Below are positions 1 to 8,519 of a stretch of 50,306 bases of DNA, piece after piece (positions within the stretch are counted from its first letter, which is position 1; the number at the start of each line of letters is the position of its first letter). The notes beneath the pieces are model-generated. The model searched no databases and was not told where the DNA came from. It worked only from the letters and a program-made list of their open reading frames with translations. This stretch comes from Cloacimonetes bacterium UBA6097 (lineage in GTDB: Bacteria > Cloacimonadota > Cloacimonadia > Cloacimonadales > Cloacimonadaceae): NCBI GenBank assembly GCA_002435865.1, contig DIWV01000013.1, forward strand, positions 1-50,306, read 5' to 3'. Position numbers and translations under genes: made by a program.

Positions 1-25
1 GTGTCAACTTATTTAGGACGACTCA
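1..25. repeat. Left flank of contig-end repeat (copy 1)
   Basis: The first 25 bases match positions 50236-50260 with one difference (gactca versus ggctca near the end). Both copies share the core gtgtcaacttatttagg and both lie about 15-25 bases before an array of 11-bp units. The window therefore starts and ends inside two diverged copies of one dispersed element, which fits an assembly that broke at a repeat. What the element does is unknown. Confidence 0.75.
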
Positions 26-47
26 CTTTTCTTTAACCAATCCCAAT

Positions 48-118
48 AGCATTACGCTATCATTACGTTATCATTGCGCTATTATTGCGCAATGATAGCG
101 TAATGATAGCGTAATGCT
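48..118. repeat. 11-bp-unit inverted-repeat element A
   Basis: The left arm holds about three near-copies of an 11-base unit of the type ATCATTACGCT, and the right arm holds the same units inverted. Together they can form a stem of roughly 32 bp with one mismatch and a loop of a few bases. The flank after the stem (TTAAGAAATAA) recurs after element E near 12140. The remaining bases to 392 are AT-rich 5' region of the next gene; I see no gene in them. There is no T-tract typical of a simple terminator, so I call it a dispersed element rather than a terminator. Confidence 0.75.
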
Positions 119-392
119 TTTAAGAAATAAATAGATGCATATTTATAAGTGATTGACAGAATATATGATGTACAATAATAAGATAAGGTTGTTTTAAAAT
201 CCTTGTTTAGCTGTTTATCTGATATGGATATTATATCAATAAGATATAAATATTAGTGTTTTTATGCACTGAACAATTAGTCATTGGTGGTATAAAATAT
301 TGATATATAGATATGTTATATAATTGCATCCGGATTGGCTGTTTATTTGCATTTATACGGTGATCAAGGGATTAACCTTATAGGAGAAAAAT

Positions 393-2849
393 ATGAAATT
401 TCAATTACTGTTAATTAGCGTCTTATTAATCCTGTCTACAGGATTTTTAATGGCACAATCCGCTGATTATGTTGGTGGATTAAATCATTCCGTTGCAACT
501 ACGGATAACTTCCTGGCACCACTGGTCAACCCCGCGGCTTTGGGTTATGGAAATGCCTATGGTATAGGCTATATGCATCTTTCCAAAAATGATTATTGGA
601 AAAACCACTATTGGATTGCGCTTAACACACAGGGCTTGAGCTACATTTACGAAAAGAATGAAATACTGCATAACGGCAAAAAGCGTGACCAGAGTGTGCA
701 TAATCTGGCAATGGGAAGCGAGACTTTTACCGCTTATAAGCTCCCCAATCTGTATACCGGTGTGGCATACAAATGGATAAACGATAAGTTTAATGAAGGC
801 AATTTCAAAACAGGCGTGTTATACCGTCCTTTGAACTCTACCTCTATCGCCTTTACATTTGATAATCCATATAAACAGTCGCCTGCTTATCAATTCGGAC
901 TTGGCATCAGACCTCTCGATTTCGTATGTAAAAAGAATGCATACAGAATTGAGTTTTCCGCAGATATGAAATATGGAAAAGAAGACGGTAATTACACGAT
1001 GTTCAAGCCTACCATAGGCATTGGAACGCAGATTTTTGACGGTGTAATAGTAAAAGGCAATTATGATATGGAAACTGAAACCTCGATGCTCAGCATCAGC
1101 CTGGGAATTAAAAAAGGTCTGGCAGGTTCTGATTATCATATGGATGATGATAATAATTATGAACTTGGCTATGCTTATACCAATCTGAATGATTTCAAAC
1201 CATTCTTTGGCATCAAAGACAAGCAATGGTATTCTGTCCCCGTAAATCAATCCGTTGTCACATACAAGGCACCAACTTTTGAGATTGGACCTTTTCAAAT
1301 CTTTGATAGTAAGCAGACCAGTGTGGAAACCCTGATAAATGACATCAGGAAAGCAAAGAATGAGCCCAATGTAACAGGTTTGCTTTTTATGAACAAAAAC
1401 TTCAGCGCTTCCCTTGCTTTACGGCAGGAAATTATCGCTGAAATCAAAGACTTCAAAACATCCGGAAAACCGGTTGTTTTTTATTATGACAACATGAGCA
1501 ACAGCGATTATTACTTTGCAGCTTCTGTTGCGGATAAGATTTACCTCAATCCTATGGGCGGCATAGACCTGAAGGGTATTTCTATAAATGCTCCTTATCT
1601 TAAGGGCACACTTAATGCTTTGGGAATTGATGTTTACAACTTCCGAAGTCATCCCACCAAAACTGCCGGAAACATGTTCTCCGAAACAGAGATGATTCCT
1701 GAAGAACGCGCCATGTATGAATCAATTTTAAGCGATTTGTATGACCAGATGTGCACAGGAATTGAATCGGGACGCGGAGATAGATTAGTCAAAAACGTCA
1801 AAACCACCATTGACGAAGGTCCTTATTATATGGCAGCAGATGCTCTCGGAGCAGGTTTGGTGGACGCCCTGATTTATGAAGCAGAGTTAAAAAATACTCT
1901 GAAAAATGATTTCAAGTTTACCAAACAGACCAAAGAACTGCCTGATTATCTGAATTATAGCTGGGCTCATCCGAAAAAGAGCAGGATTGCTGTTATTTAT
2001 GCCCAGGGCAATATCGTTATGGGTAAAGGTTCTGCCGGTAAGAAAATTGCGCATCAAACAACAGTTGACCTGATTCGCAAAGCGCGTAAAAACCCTGAAT
2101 ACAAGGGTATAATCCTCAGGATTGACAGTGGCGGCGGCAGTGCACAAGCCAGTGATATCATCTGGAAGGAAATTGAACTTGCCAAGACAGAAAACAAGAA
2201 ACCAGTTGTAGTAACTATGGCAGGAGTTGCAGGCAGCGGCGGTTATTATATTGCCTGCAATGCAGACCATATTGTTGCAGATCCTGCTACCATAACAGGT
2301 AGTATTGGTGTAATTGGTTTAACCTTCACAGCGGAAAGAATGTTTAATAAGATTAAAGTTAATTGGGACACAGTCAAAAAAGGCAGACACAGTGATTTTG
2401 GCAATTTCACACGCCAGTGGACAGATGATGAAAAAGCTGTTTACAGTGATGTAATCAGCAGAATTTATCACGATTTTGTAAGCAAGGTTGCACTAAGCAG
2501 GAACATGGATTTTACTGCTGTGGATAGTATTGCCCAGGGTAAAATCTGGACCGGTGCGCAAGGCAAAAATCTTGGTCTTGTGGATGAATTGGGTGGACTG
2601 AAGGAAGCTACTGCAAAAATGAAGGAACTAACAAAAATCAGGCATGATGTTGTTCTCGTAAATGCTTCCAAATCTGATAAGATAATGTTTAATTTGGATA
2701 TGGAGCCAATGATGTCTATGCTGCCGATGAGCAGTGCTTTAAAAGACATGAGCGAATATATCAGCATTTATGACCAATGGATTCAGTATAAAGGTGAAAA
2801 TTTCCTGTATGCCTCACCTTTTAACCTGGATGAAGTTGCTCAGAAATAA
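393..2849 (+). CDS. sppA: SppA-type signal peptide peptidase with outer-membrane-like N-terminal domain
   Basis: This 818-residue protein begins with a signal peptide (about residues 1-21). Residues about 25-290 are rich in alternating aromatic and polar strands and contain LVNPAALGYGNAYGIGY, like PorV/UPF0164-type outer-membrane barrels. Residues about 305-790 are two tandem SppA (peptidase S49) domains. The expected Ser/Lys dyad is visible: K423 in HPTKTAGN of the first half and S615 in GVAGSGGYYIA of the second, matching the Lys-209/Ser-409 arrangement of the E. coli long-form enzyme. The family cleaves leftover signal peptides and membrane-protein fragments. The start is supported by AGGAGAAAAAT before the ATG. 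The gene stands alone and ends at a strong bidirectional terminator. The protease call is firm; the barrel identity is an inference from sequence texture. Confidence 0.9.
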   Translation: MKFQLLLISVLLILSTGFLMAQSADYVGGLNHSVATTDNFLAPLVNPAALGYGNAYGIGYMHLSKNDYWKNHYWIALNTQGLSYIYEKNEILHNGKKRDQSVHNLAMGSETFTAYKLPNLYTGVAYKWINDKFNEGNFKTGVLYRPLNSTSIAFTFDNPYKQSPAYQFGLGIRPLDFVCKKNAYRIEFSADMKYGKEDGNYTMFKPTIGIGTQIFDGVIVKGNYDMETETSMLSISLGIKKGLAGSDYHMDDDNNYELGYAYTNLNDFKPFFGIKDKQWYSVPVNQSVVTYKAPTFEIGPFQIFDSKQTSVETLINDIRKAKNEPNVTGLLFMNKNFSASLALRQEIIAEIKDFKTSGKPVVFYYDNMSNSDYYFAASVADKIYLNPMGGIDLKGISINAPYLKGTLNALGIDVYNFRSHPTKTAGNMFSETEMIPEERAMYESILSDLYDQMCTGIESGRGDRLVKNVKTTIDEGPYYMAADALGAGLVDALIYEAELKNTLKNDFKFTKQTKELPDYLNYSWAHPKKSRIAVIYAQGNIVMGKGSAGKKIAHQTTVDLIRKARKNPEYKGIILRIDSGGGSAQASDIIWKEIELAKTENKKPVVVTMAGVAGSGGYYIACNADHIVADPATITGSIGVIGLTFTAERMFNKIKVNWDTVKKGRHSDFGNFTRQWTDDEKAVYSDVISRIYHDFVSKVALSRNMDFTAVDSIAQGKIWTGAQGKNLGLVDELGGLKEATAKMKELTKIRHDVVLVNASKSDKIMFNLDMEPMMSMLPMSSALKDMSEYISIYDQWIQYKGENFLYASPFNLDEVAQK

Positions 2850-2884
2850 ACGCCTAAATACAAGAAACCATAAGTCTTATTTAT

Positions 2885-2919
2885 AAAAAAAGCCCGGCAT
2901 CTGATAGCCGGGCTTTTTA
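2885..2919. terminator. Bidirectional terminator between sppA and lemA
   Basis: An 8-bp GC-rich stem (AGCCCGGC / GCCGGGCT) is flanked by A-tract on the left and T-tract on the right. It can therefore end transcription both for the plus-strand sppA and for the minus-strand lemA that converge here. Confidence 0.9.
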
Positions 2920-2945
2920 TTTTACTTAAAGTTTATTAGTTATTG

Positions 2946-3545
2946 TTATTCAAAATTGACAGTAGGAGCCTGCTCTGCTGTATCTGCAGCTTTAAAGAGC
3001 TCGGCTGCTTTGATATTGAACATATTGGCAAACAAATTGTTGGGGAAAATGATAACCAGTTTGTTAAACTTTGCTGCTGTATCATTATAGATACGGCGTT
3101 CCTGGTTAATTCTGTTTTCTGTTCCTTCGAGCTGTTCCTGCAGGTTTAGGTAATTCTGATTAGCCTTAAGTTCGGGATAACGTTCCACAACAACCATAAG
3201 CCTGGATAATGCGGAACTCAAACCTGCCTGGGCATTCTGTAGGTTAGCAAAAGCATTGGGATCTGTAATCGCTTCTTTGGGAAGCTGGATGCTTCCACCC
3301 ATCTTGGCACGTGCTTCTATAACTGCCGTCAGAGTGGACTTTTCAAAATTGGCAGCTCCTTTGACTGTGTTTACTAAATTAGGGATAAGGTCATAACGTC
3401 TCTGGTAAGCAGCCTGCACCTGGGCAAACTGGTTCTGGACATCAATCTGGGCTTTTTGCATGGTATTGTATTTTTTCACTACCATACCTGCGAGAATAAT
3501 GATTATTACTACTATCACTAATACGATGATTAAGCCTTTTTTCAT
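2946..3545 (-). CDS. lemA: LemA family protein
   Basis: The 199-residue product has one N-terminal membrane helix (about residues 4-24) followed by a long helical domain. The hallmark LemA stretch is present: VKKYNTMQKAQIDVQNQF, then QRRYDLIPNLVNTVKG and a later ARAKM. LemA proteins are widespread, membrane-anchored and of poorly defined function. The start has a good ribosome site (AAGGAG, spacing 7) and a plausible promoter about 50 bases upstream, so it can be transcribed separately from the PAP2 gene behind it. No partner such as a TPM-domain protein lies next to it. Confidence 0.9.
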   Translation of the reverse strand: MKKGLIIVLVIVVIIIILAGMVVKKYNTMQKAQIDVQNQFAQVQAAYQRRYDLIPNLVNTVKGAANFEKSTLTAVIEARAKMGGSIQLPKEAITDPNAFANLQNAQAGLSSALSRLMVVVERYPELKANQNYLNLQEQLEGTENRINQERRIYNDTAAKFNKLVIIFPNNLFANMFNIKAAELFKAADTAEQAPTVNFE

Positions 3546-3578
3546 TTTTACTCCTTAATATAAGGTCTGTATTTGTGC

Positions 3579-3607
3579 AAAATATTCACTTCTTTGTTTG
3601 ATGTAAA
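3579..3607 (-). promoter_or_regulatory. Putative sigma-70-type promoter of lemA
   Basis: Read on the minus strand, TTTACA is followed after exactly 17 bases by TATTTT, about 35 bases before the lemA start. Both boxes are imperfect and the region is AT-rich, so this is a moderate prediction. Confidence 0.4.
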
Positions 3608-3617
3608 GAAAAATCGG

Positions 3618-4991
3618 TCAATGCAGGATAACATCGCCTGTTTTAACTATGATATTAACCCTGAAGTCTTCATTGATAAAAATCTCATCATTGGAATTGA
3701 AACCGGTCTCATCCTTAAGTTCAAAATCACCTTTCATAGTGATGCGCGGTTTGAAAGCAGCAGGCAGGTCAAGGTCAAGTGTTCCCTTTTCGATTGTGAC
3801 ATTTAGCGTGAATTTATCAAGGCTGTCAGGTAAAACAATATTGGCTATTCCTTTGTCAAGATTGATATTAAGCAGGCTTTTGTAAGTAAATGGAAATGTA
3901 GCTTTTACATTATTATCGAGCTCGGTGAACATACCTTTCTTGCTCTGAGTAAAGATTACTGCCAGCGTATTGGATTCTACCTGTTCCTTGAAATGAGTGT
4001 TAAGTTTGCTTTTGGGAAATCCAAACGCCTGTACATTGTAAGATACATTAATTGAGTCTGACGGAGTTACGAATATTTCTGCTGAGTAGATATCCAGATT
4101 TAACTGCAGAACTTTGAAATCATTTTTACTGTATTCTTGGGAATAATAAGCTTTGTGTTTTGAATATGGAGTTGCCAAAGCAACTCCGAGCATAGTAAAA
4201 ATAATAAATACTGCAACCAGGATAGACATGATATAGCGTTGTTTTCTATCCATATTTTCGTGTTTAGGATAATACCACAATGCATGGTTAAATCTCATTA
4301 TATAAAAAAGCAAAGCTCCAATCCAGTAGACTATAATGCCTGCGATAATCACATCACTGGCGTAATGTCCCCCCTGTGCAATGCGTGCTGTCCCTATTGC
4401 TGTCCCCATAACCAATCCAACTGCCAGACTCATATTTGCCCAACCTGACTTTTTCCTGCGCAGTAAAAACCAGGGAATAAACAGATAAAAGCCCATGGAA
4501 GCATGTCCGCAGGGAAATGAATATCCGGGACTGCTTTTATCTATGGAAAGAACTTTTTCATAGTTGTATTTACCGCCGAATTCAATTGTGCTGCGTGGCC
4601 TGGGTCTGCCCCAGTGGTCTTTGAGCACTACGTTGACTATCAATCCCGGGGCAATCAGCATAGACAGAACCAAAAACAAGCCGACCTTTCTCCATTTTGC
4701 CCATTTATATGCCTGGAAGCTGAGTCCAAACAGCACCAATCCTGCTATGGATATCGTTAAGGCAGGTAGATTGCCATAATGGTAGAGTAGTTTAAAAAAG
4801 AAGCTGTCTTTAAGATACCAACCTGTATTTACTGAAAAGAACTGCTTCTGAATCAGTATGTCGAGTCCGGAATTACGGAAGATTACAGCAGTAAAGATGA
4901 ATAGAATCAGAGGGATATAAAAATCAAGGCTATAGAAAAAACGACGGCTCTGTCGAGCCGTCATTTCGGACATTTGATTGTTTATTGACAT
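3618..4991 (-). CDS. PAP2-family membrane phosphatase with C-terminal beta domain
   Basis: The 457-residue protein has about six membrane helices in residues 20-235 carrying the three PAP2 motifs: K124...R131-P132; P160-C161-G162-H163; and R203...H209...D213. The second motif is normally PSGH, and here the Ser is a Cys. Family members remove phosphate from lipid phosphates such as undecaprenyl pyrophosphate, phosphatidylglycerol phosphate or lipid A. A further membrane helix (about 252-275) leads to a soluble C-terminal domain of about 180 residues with repeating short beta strands, resembling DUF4097-type 'toast-rack' adhesin domains. It starts 4 bases after the rpsA stop and probably shares its transcript, although I see no clear ribosome site. 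Confidence 0.8.
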   Translation of the reverse strand: MSINNQMSEMTARQSRRFFYSLDFYIPLILFIFTAVIFRNSGLDILIQKQFFSVNTGWYLKDSFFFKLLYHYGNLPALTISIAGLVLFGLSFQAYKWAKWRKVGLFLVLSMLIAPGLIVNVVLKDHWGRPRPRSTIEFGGKYNYEKVLSIDKSSPGYSFPCGHASMGFYLFIPWFLLRRKKSGWANMSLAVGLVMGTAIGTARIAQGGHYASDVIIAGIIVYWIGALLFYIMRFNHALWYYPKHENMDRKQRYIMSILVAVFIIFTMLGVALATPYSKHKAYYSQEYSKNDFKVLQLNLDIYSAEIFVTPSDSINVSYNVQAFGFPKSKLNTHFKEQVESNTLAVIFTQSKKGMFTELDNNVKATFPFTYKSLLNINLDKGIANIVLPDSLDKFTLNVTIEKGTLDLDLPAAFKPRITMKGDFELKDETGFNSNDEIFINEDFRVNIIVKTGDVILH

Positions 4992-4994
4992 TCG

Positions 4995-7637
4995 TTATTC
5001 AGCGTCTGTCTTCTTTGTTTTAACAGCTTTTTTAGCTGTTGTTGTTTTCTTGGTATTAGTTTTCTTTTCCTTGGCTGGTTTTTTCTCTGCAGTAGCTTTG
5101 GCTTTCACGGTTTTCTTTTCCGCAGCAGGCTTCTTTTCTTTGGCAGCAGTTTTGGCTTTTACGGTTTTCTTTTCTTTCTCAACCTTGGGTTCTGCCGCTT
5201 TCTTAGTCTTGGGAGCTGCTTTTTTTACTGTAGTTGTTTTCTTGGCTTTTGCAGTTTTCTTTTCAGCAACAGGTTCAGTTGCAACTTCAGCCAAAGGAAT
5301 AATATCGTGATGAGGTTCTTCAGCTTGAACTTCTTCAGTAGTTTCAGGCTCAGATTTGACTTCTTCAACCATCACAGGTGAATCTTCAATTTCAGTTTCT
5401 GATGCCGGTATTTCTTTCTGTTTAGGCTCATTAATAACAGCAGCTTTCTCAGCCGGTTCATCTATATGTGTTTCCATCTCAGGAACTGATTCTGTGGAAA
5501 CATCAACATCTTCAGAAGCTTCAGCATCGAGATGTTCGGCAACTGTCTGAGCAGCATCAGTGTTGTTTTTTTCACGTTGTTTAGCATCTTTCTCAGCTTT
5601 TTTCTTTTGCATACGTGAAATTCTGTCCCGAATATACTGTTCATGCAGAGTTATATACTCTTCCTGCAGCATGGGATCACGTGAGAAGAAGAAAGCTTTG
5701 ACAGACATTATCAGACGACGGTTTTCAGTATCGAGTTCAATGACTTTGAGAGGAAGTTCTTCTCCCAAATGGAATGCGTCTTCTGAATGCTCCAGTTTGG
5801 GTATTGCCAGATGTGAAATAGGCACAAAACCTTCCACAATATGTTCATCAACCATGATGTCAACCAGAATGCCCTTGGGTATAAGTTTGCTTACTTTGCC
5901 TTTTACTTCTGTATTTACAGGAAGCTGAGTTGGCAGAGTTTCCCAGGGATCTCTGATAAGCTGTTTAACACCAAGAGCGATGCGGTGCAAAGCACGGTCA
6001 ATAGAAAGCACAATGGCTTCCACTTCCTGGTTCTTTTTATATACTTCTTTCGGATGATATATTCTTTTAGTCCAGCTAATGTCTGATATGTGAATCAGTC
6101 CGTCAATGCCTTCCTCGATTTCCACAAAAGCGCCAAAAGTTGTAAGGCTTTTTACCTTGCGGGTGAGAACTGTACCGATAGGATAACGGTCTTCAATTGT
6201 AAGCCATGGATTGGCTTCCATTTGTTTCATACCCAAAGATATTCTTCTGTTTTCTTTGTCGAGTTCAAGCACGATAGCATTAACTGTGTCGTTCATTTTC
6301 AATACGCGACGTGCATCTGTGATTTTCTTGGTCCAGGACATTTCGGAAATATGTACCAAGCCTTCAACACCCGGTTCGATTTCTATAAACGCACCGTAAG
6401 ATTTTACGCTTACGACTTTTCCGGTTACGCGCGTTCCTTCCGGGTATTTGATTTCAATATGCTCCCATGGATGAGGAACAAGTTGTTTAAGACCAAGTGA
6501 AATCTTGCCGCTTTCCAGATCGTAATGAATTACTTTGACTTTCAGTTTATCGCCGATATTGAGCATTTCCGCTGGGTGATTAATCTTACCCCAGGACATA
6601 TCGGATAGATGGAGTAAACCGTCAATACCGCCTAAATCAATGAAAGCGCCGTATTGAGTGATGTTTTTAACTTCGCCTTCAAGTTCGGCACCAATCTCAA
6701 TGTGAGAAAGCAATTCTTTGCGTTTGGAAGACATTTCTTCTTCCAAAACTTTCTTTCTGGAGAGGATAATGTTGCGTCTTTCTTCATCAAGGCTTACGAC
6801 TTTAAAAGTCATTTCCTTGTTGATGAACTGGTCAAGGTTAGGAATGGGTTTCAGGGACATCTGTGAACCGGGCAAAAAGCCTTCGATTCCCAGTACTTCC
6901 ACTATCATTCCACCTTTTACACGGCGGCGGATAAAACCGTTTACCGTGAGGTCTTTCTCAAAAGTTTCCTTGAGAATCTGAATGTTAAGGATAAAATCTG
7001 CGCGCTTTTTCGATAAGTGTAATTTTCCTTCTCTGTCTTCAAGTTCGCTGATGTAAACATTGATTTCTTCATTCTTCTGAGGAATACCCGCATAGGTAAA
7101 TTCTGCTATGGGAATAACACCGTCAGATTTATAGCCGATATTTACCATAATTTCTTTATCGGTAATATCAACAACCACGCCTTTAACAATCTGACCTTTC
7201 TTGAGATTGGATTCAGATTCTTCCAGAAGCTGCATCATTTCATCCTGTTCATTGGAGTGTGCAGTATCTTTTTTAGCTTTTGGCTTAGCTGCCTTGGGTT
7301 TTTCGGCTTTGGGTTTATCTTCCGGTTTTGCTTCCTTAACAGCTTCTTCCTCAACAGTCGGCTGAGGTTCAGTTTCGGTTTCAGGCAAAATTTCTTCTTC
7401 TGTCACAGTTTCCGGCTTAGGAGTCGGCTGCTCTGCAACAGGTTCTTCTGATGCGGTTTCTTCAGGGGTAGATTCTTCCGGAACTGAGGCTACATCAGCA
7501 CTGCTTTCCTCTGGTTCCGTGGTTTCCGTATTTTCAACGGATTGAGTGGACTCTTGTGATGCTTCGACAGATGATACATCTTCTGTCATTTCGTTTTTGA
7601 CTTCGTCTTGTTCCTTGCTTTGGTCATGAGTTAACAT
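4995..7637 (-). CDS. rpsA: Ribosomal protein S1 with acidic N-terminal and Lys-rich C-terminal extensions
   Basis: The 880-residue product contains six S1 RNA-binding domains (about residues 150-660). They are recognisable by repeats such as QYGAFIDLGGIDGLLHLSDM, SYGAFIEI and TFGAFVEI. S1 binds mRNA on the 30S subunit and helps initiation. The typical six-domain S1 is about 550-600 residues; the extra length here lies in a Glu/Pro/Thr-rich N-terminal tail (about 1-145) and a C-terminal region (about 690-880) that ends in runs of Lys/Ala/Thr like histone H1 tails. Its ATG lies inside the last codons of ispH and an AAGGAGGA site sits within ispH, so the two are translationally coupled. Gene order cmk-ispH-rpsA is also seen in other phyla. 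Confidence 0.95.
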   Translation of the reverse strand: MLTHDQSKEQDEVKNEMTEDVSSVEASQESTQSVENTETTEPEESSADVASVPEESTPEETASEEPVAEQPTPKPETVTEEEILPETETEPQPTVEEEAVKEAKPEDKPKAEKPKAAKPKAKKDTAHSNEQDEMMQLLEESESNLKKGQIVKGVVVDITDKEIMVNIGYKSDGVIPIAEFTYAGIPQKNEEINVYISELEDREGKLHLSKKRADFILNIQILKETFEKDLTVNGFIRRRVKGGMIVEVLGIEGFLPGSQMSLKPIPNLDQFINKEMTFKVVSLDEERRNIILSRKKVLEEEMSSKRKELLSHIEIGAELEGEVKNITQYGAFIDLGGIDGLLHLSDMSWGKINHPAEMLNIGDKLKVKVIHYDLESGKISLGLKQLVPHPWEHIEIKYPEGTRVTGKVVSVKSYGAFIEIEPGVEGLVHISEMSWTKKITDARRVLKMNDTVNAIVLELDKENRRISLGMKQMEANPWLTIEDRYPIGTVLTRKVKSLTTFGAFVEIEEGIDGLIHISDISWTKRIYHPKEVYKKNQEVEAIVLSIDRALHRIALGVKQLIRDPWETLPTQLPVNTEVKGKVSKLIPKGILVDIMVDEHIVEGFVPISHLAIPKLEHSEDAFHLGEELPLKVIELDTENRRLIMSVKAFFFSRDPMLQEEYITLHEQYIRDRISRMQKKKAEKDAKQREKNNTDAAQTVAEHLDAEASEDVDVSTESVPEMETHIDEPAEKAAVINEPKQKEIPASETEIEDSPVMVEEVKSEPETTEEVQAEEPHHDIIPLAEVATEPVAEKKTAKAKKTTTVKKAAPKTKKAAEPKVEKEKKTVKAKTAAKEKKPAAEKKTVKAKATAEKKPAKEKKTNTKKTTTAKKAVKTKKTDAE

Positions 7638-8518
7638 GATTCCTCCTTATTAACGGGTATATCTTTGACACTTTTCACGGATGTCCGATTTCCCGTGAGT
7701 TCGTTTATTTTATTATAAACATCTACAATTAAATAGTCGGGCGTTGAAGCCCCGGCGGTCAATCCAATTCTGTGATGGGAACTTATTTGTTCCGCATAAA
7801 TTTCATCTGCAGTTTCTACGTGAAGTATTCCTGTTATACCGGCACATAAAGTTGCCAGCATTTTTGTATTCGAACTATTGCGTCCACCGATGATTATCAT
7901 CAGGTCGCATTTTTTCGCCAGTGCAATTGTTGCATCCTGCCGCAGTGTTGTGGCAGTACAGATAGTATTAAACAACCGCATTTCTTCTACATTAGGGACT
8001 AATCTGCCGACTAATTCCTGCAGCATCGACATATTCTTGGTTGTCTGGGATAAAACTCCCAGTTTCTTCCAACTTCGTTCAGGTAATTCATCAGGGTTGT
8101 TAACCACTAAAGTTTCAGTGCTGCAATATGACAGCATGGCAATCACTTCAGGATGTGTTTTGTCTCCCATGATAATGACCGGATAATCCTCTGAGCACAG
8201 CTTTTTAACGAAATCCTGTGCCTTACTTACAAAGGGGCAAGTGGCATCTATTAGAGTATTTCCGTTTTTTATTAACATTTCTCTGTCTGAAAGAGTAATT
8301 CCATGCGATCGCACAATTACTGTGCTGTTGTGCAGGTCTTCCGGTTTTTCTGCAAGCCTGATTCCGTGTTCAGCCAGCTCATTTACCATTTGGGGACTGT
8401 GAATCAGCGGACCCAAAGTGTAGATGGGCTGCTTGTTATCAGAAGCTTCCATGGCTATCTTGATGGCGCGCTTGACGCCAAAACAAAAACCTGAGTGTTC
8501 AGCCAGCAGGATTTCCAT
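7631..8518 (-). CDS. ispH: 4-hydroxy-3-methylbut-2-enyl diphosphate reductase
   Basis: IspH (LytB) is the last enzyme of the non-mevalonate (MEP) isoprenoid pathway and reduces HMBPP to IPP and DMAPP with a [4Fe-4S] cluster. Visible signatures are EHSGFCFGVKRA, VRSHGI, DATCPFV, GDKTHPEV, TICTATTLRQ and GRNSSNT, which include the three cluster cysteines. I chose the internal ATG at 8518 over the longer frame opening at 8560. From 8518 the first cluster cysteine is residue 12, as in E. coli, a GAAGGA site lies upstream, and the start falls just after the cmk stop. Length is then 295 residues, normal for the family. Confidence 0.95.
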   Translation of the reverse strand: MEILLAEHSGFCFGVKRAIKIAMEASDNKQPIYTLGPLIHSPQMVNELAEHGIRLAEKPEDLHNSTVIVRSHGITLSDREMLIKNGNTLIDATCPFVSKAQDFVKKLCSEDYPVIIMGDKTHPEVIAMLSYCSTETLVVNNPDELPERSWKKLGVLSQTTKNMSMLQELVGRLVPNVEEMRLFNTICTATTLRQDATIALAKKCDLMIIIGGRNSSNTKMLATLCAGITGILHVETADEIYAEQISSHHRIGLTAGASTPDYLIVDVYNKINELTGNRTSVKSVKDIPVNKEESC

Positions 8519-8519
8519 A

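Noticed and set aside
48..118. Rho-independent terminator
   Set aside because: The stem is very long, AT/GC mixed and made of 11-bp units, no T-tract of normal length follows, and no gene end is visible next to it.
300..324. Promoter TTGATA...TATAAT before sppA
   Set aside because: The boxes are only 13 bases apart, too close for a sigma-70 promoter; the TATAAT alone may be chance in AT-rich DNA.
819..1298. 159-codon minus-strand frame inside sppA
   Set aside because: It is a shadow of the well-supported plus-strand gene and has no family features.
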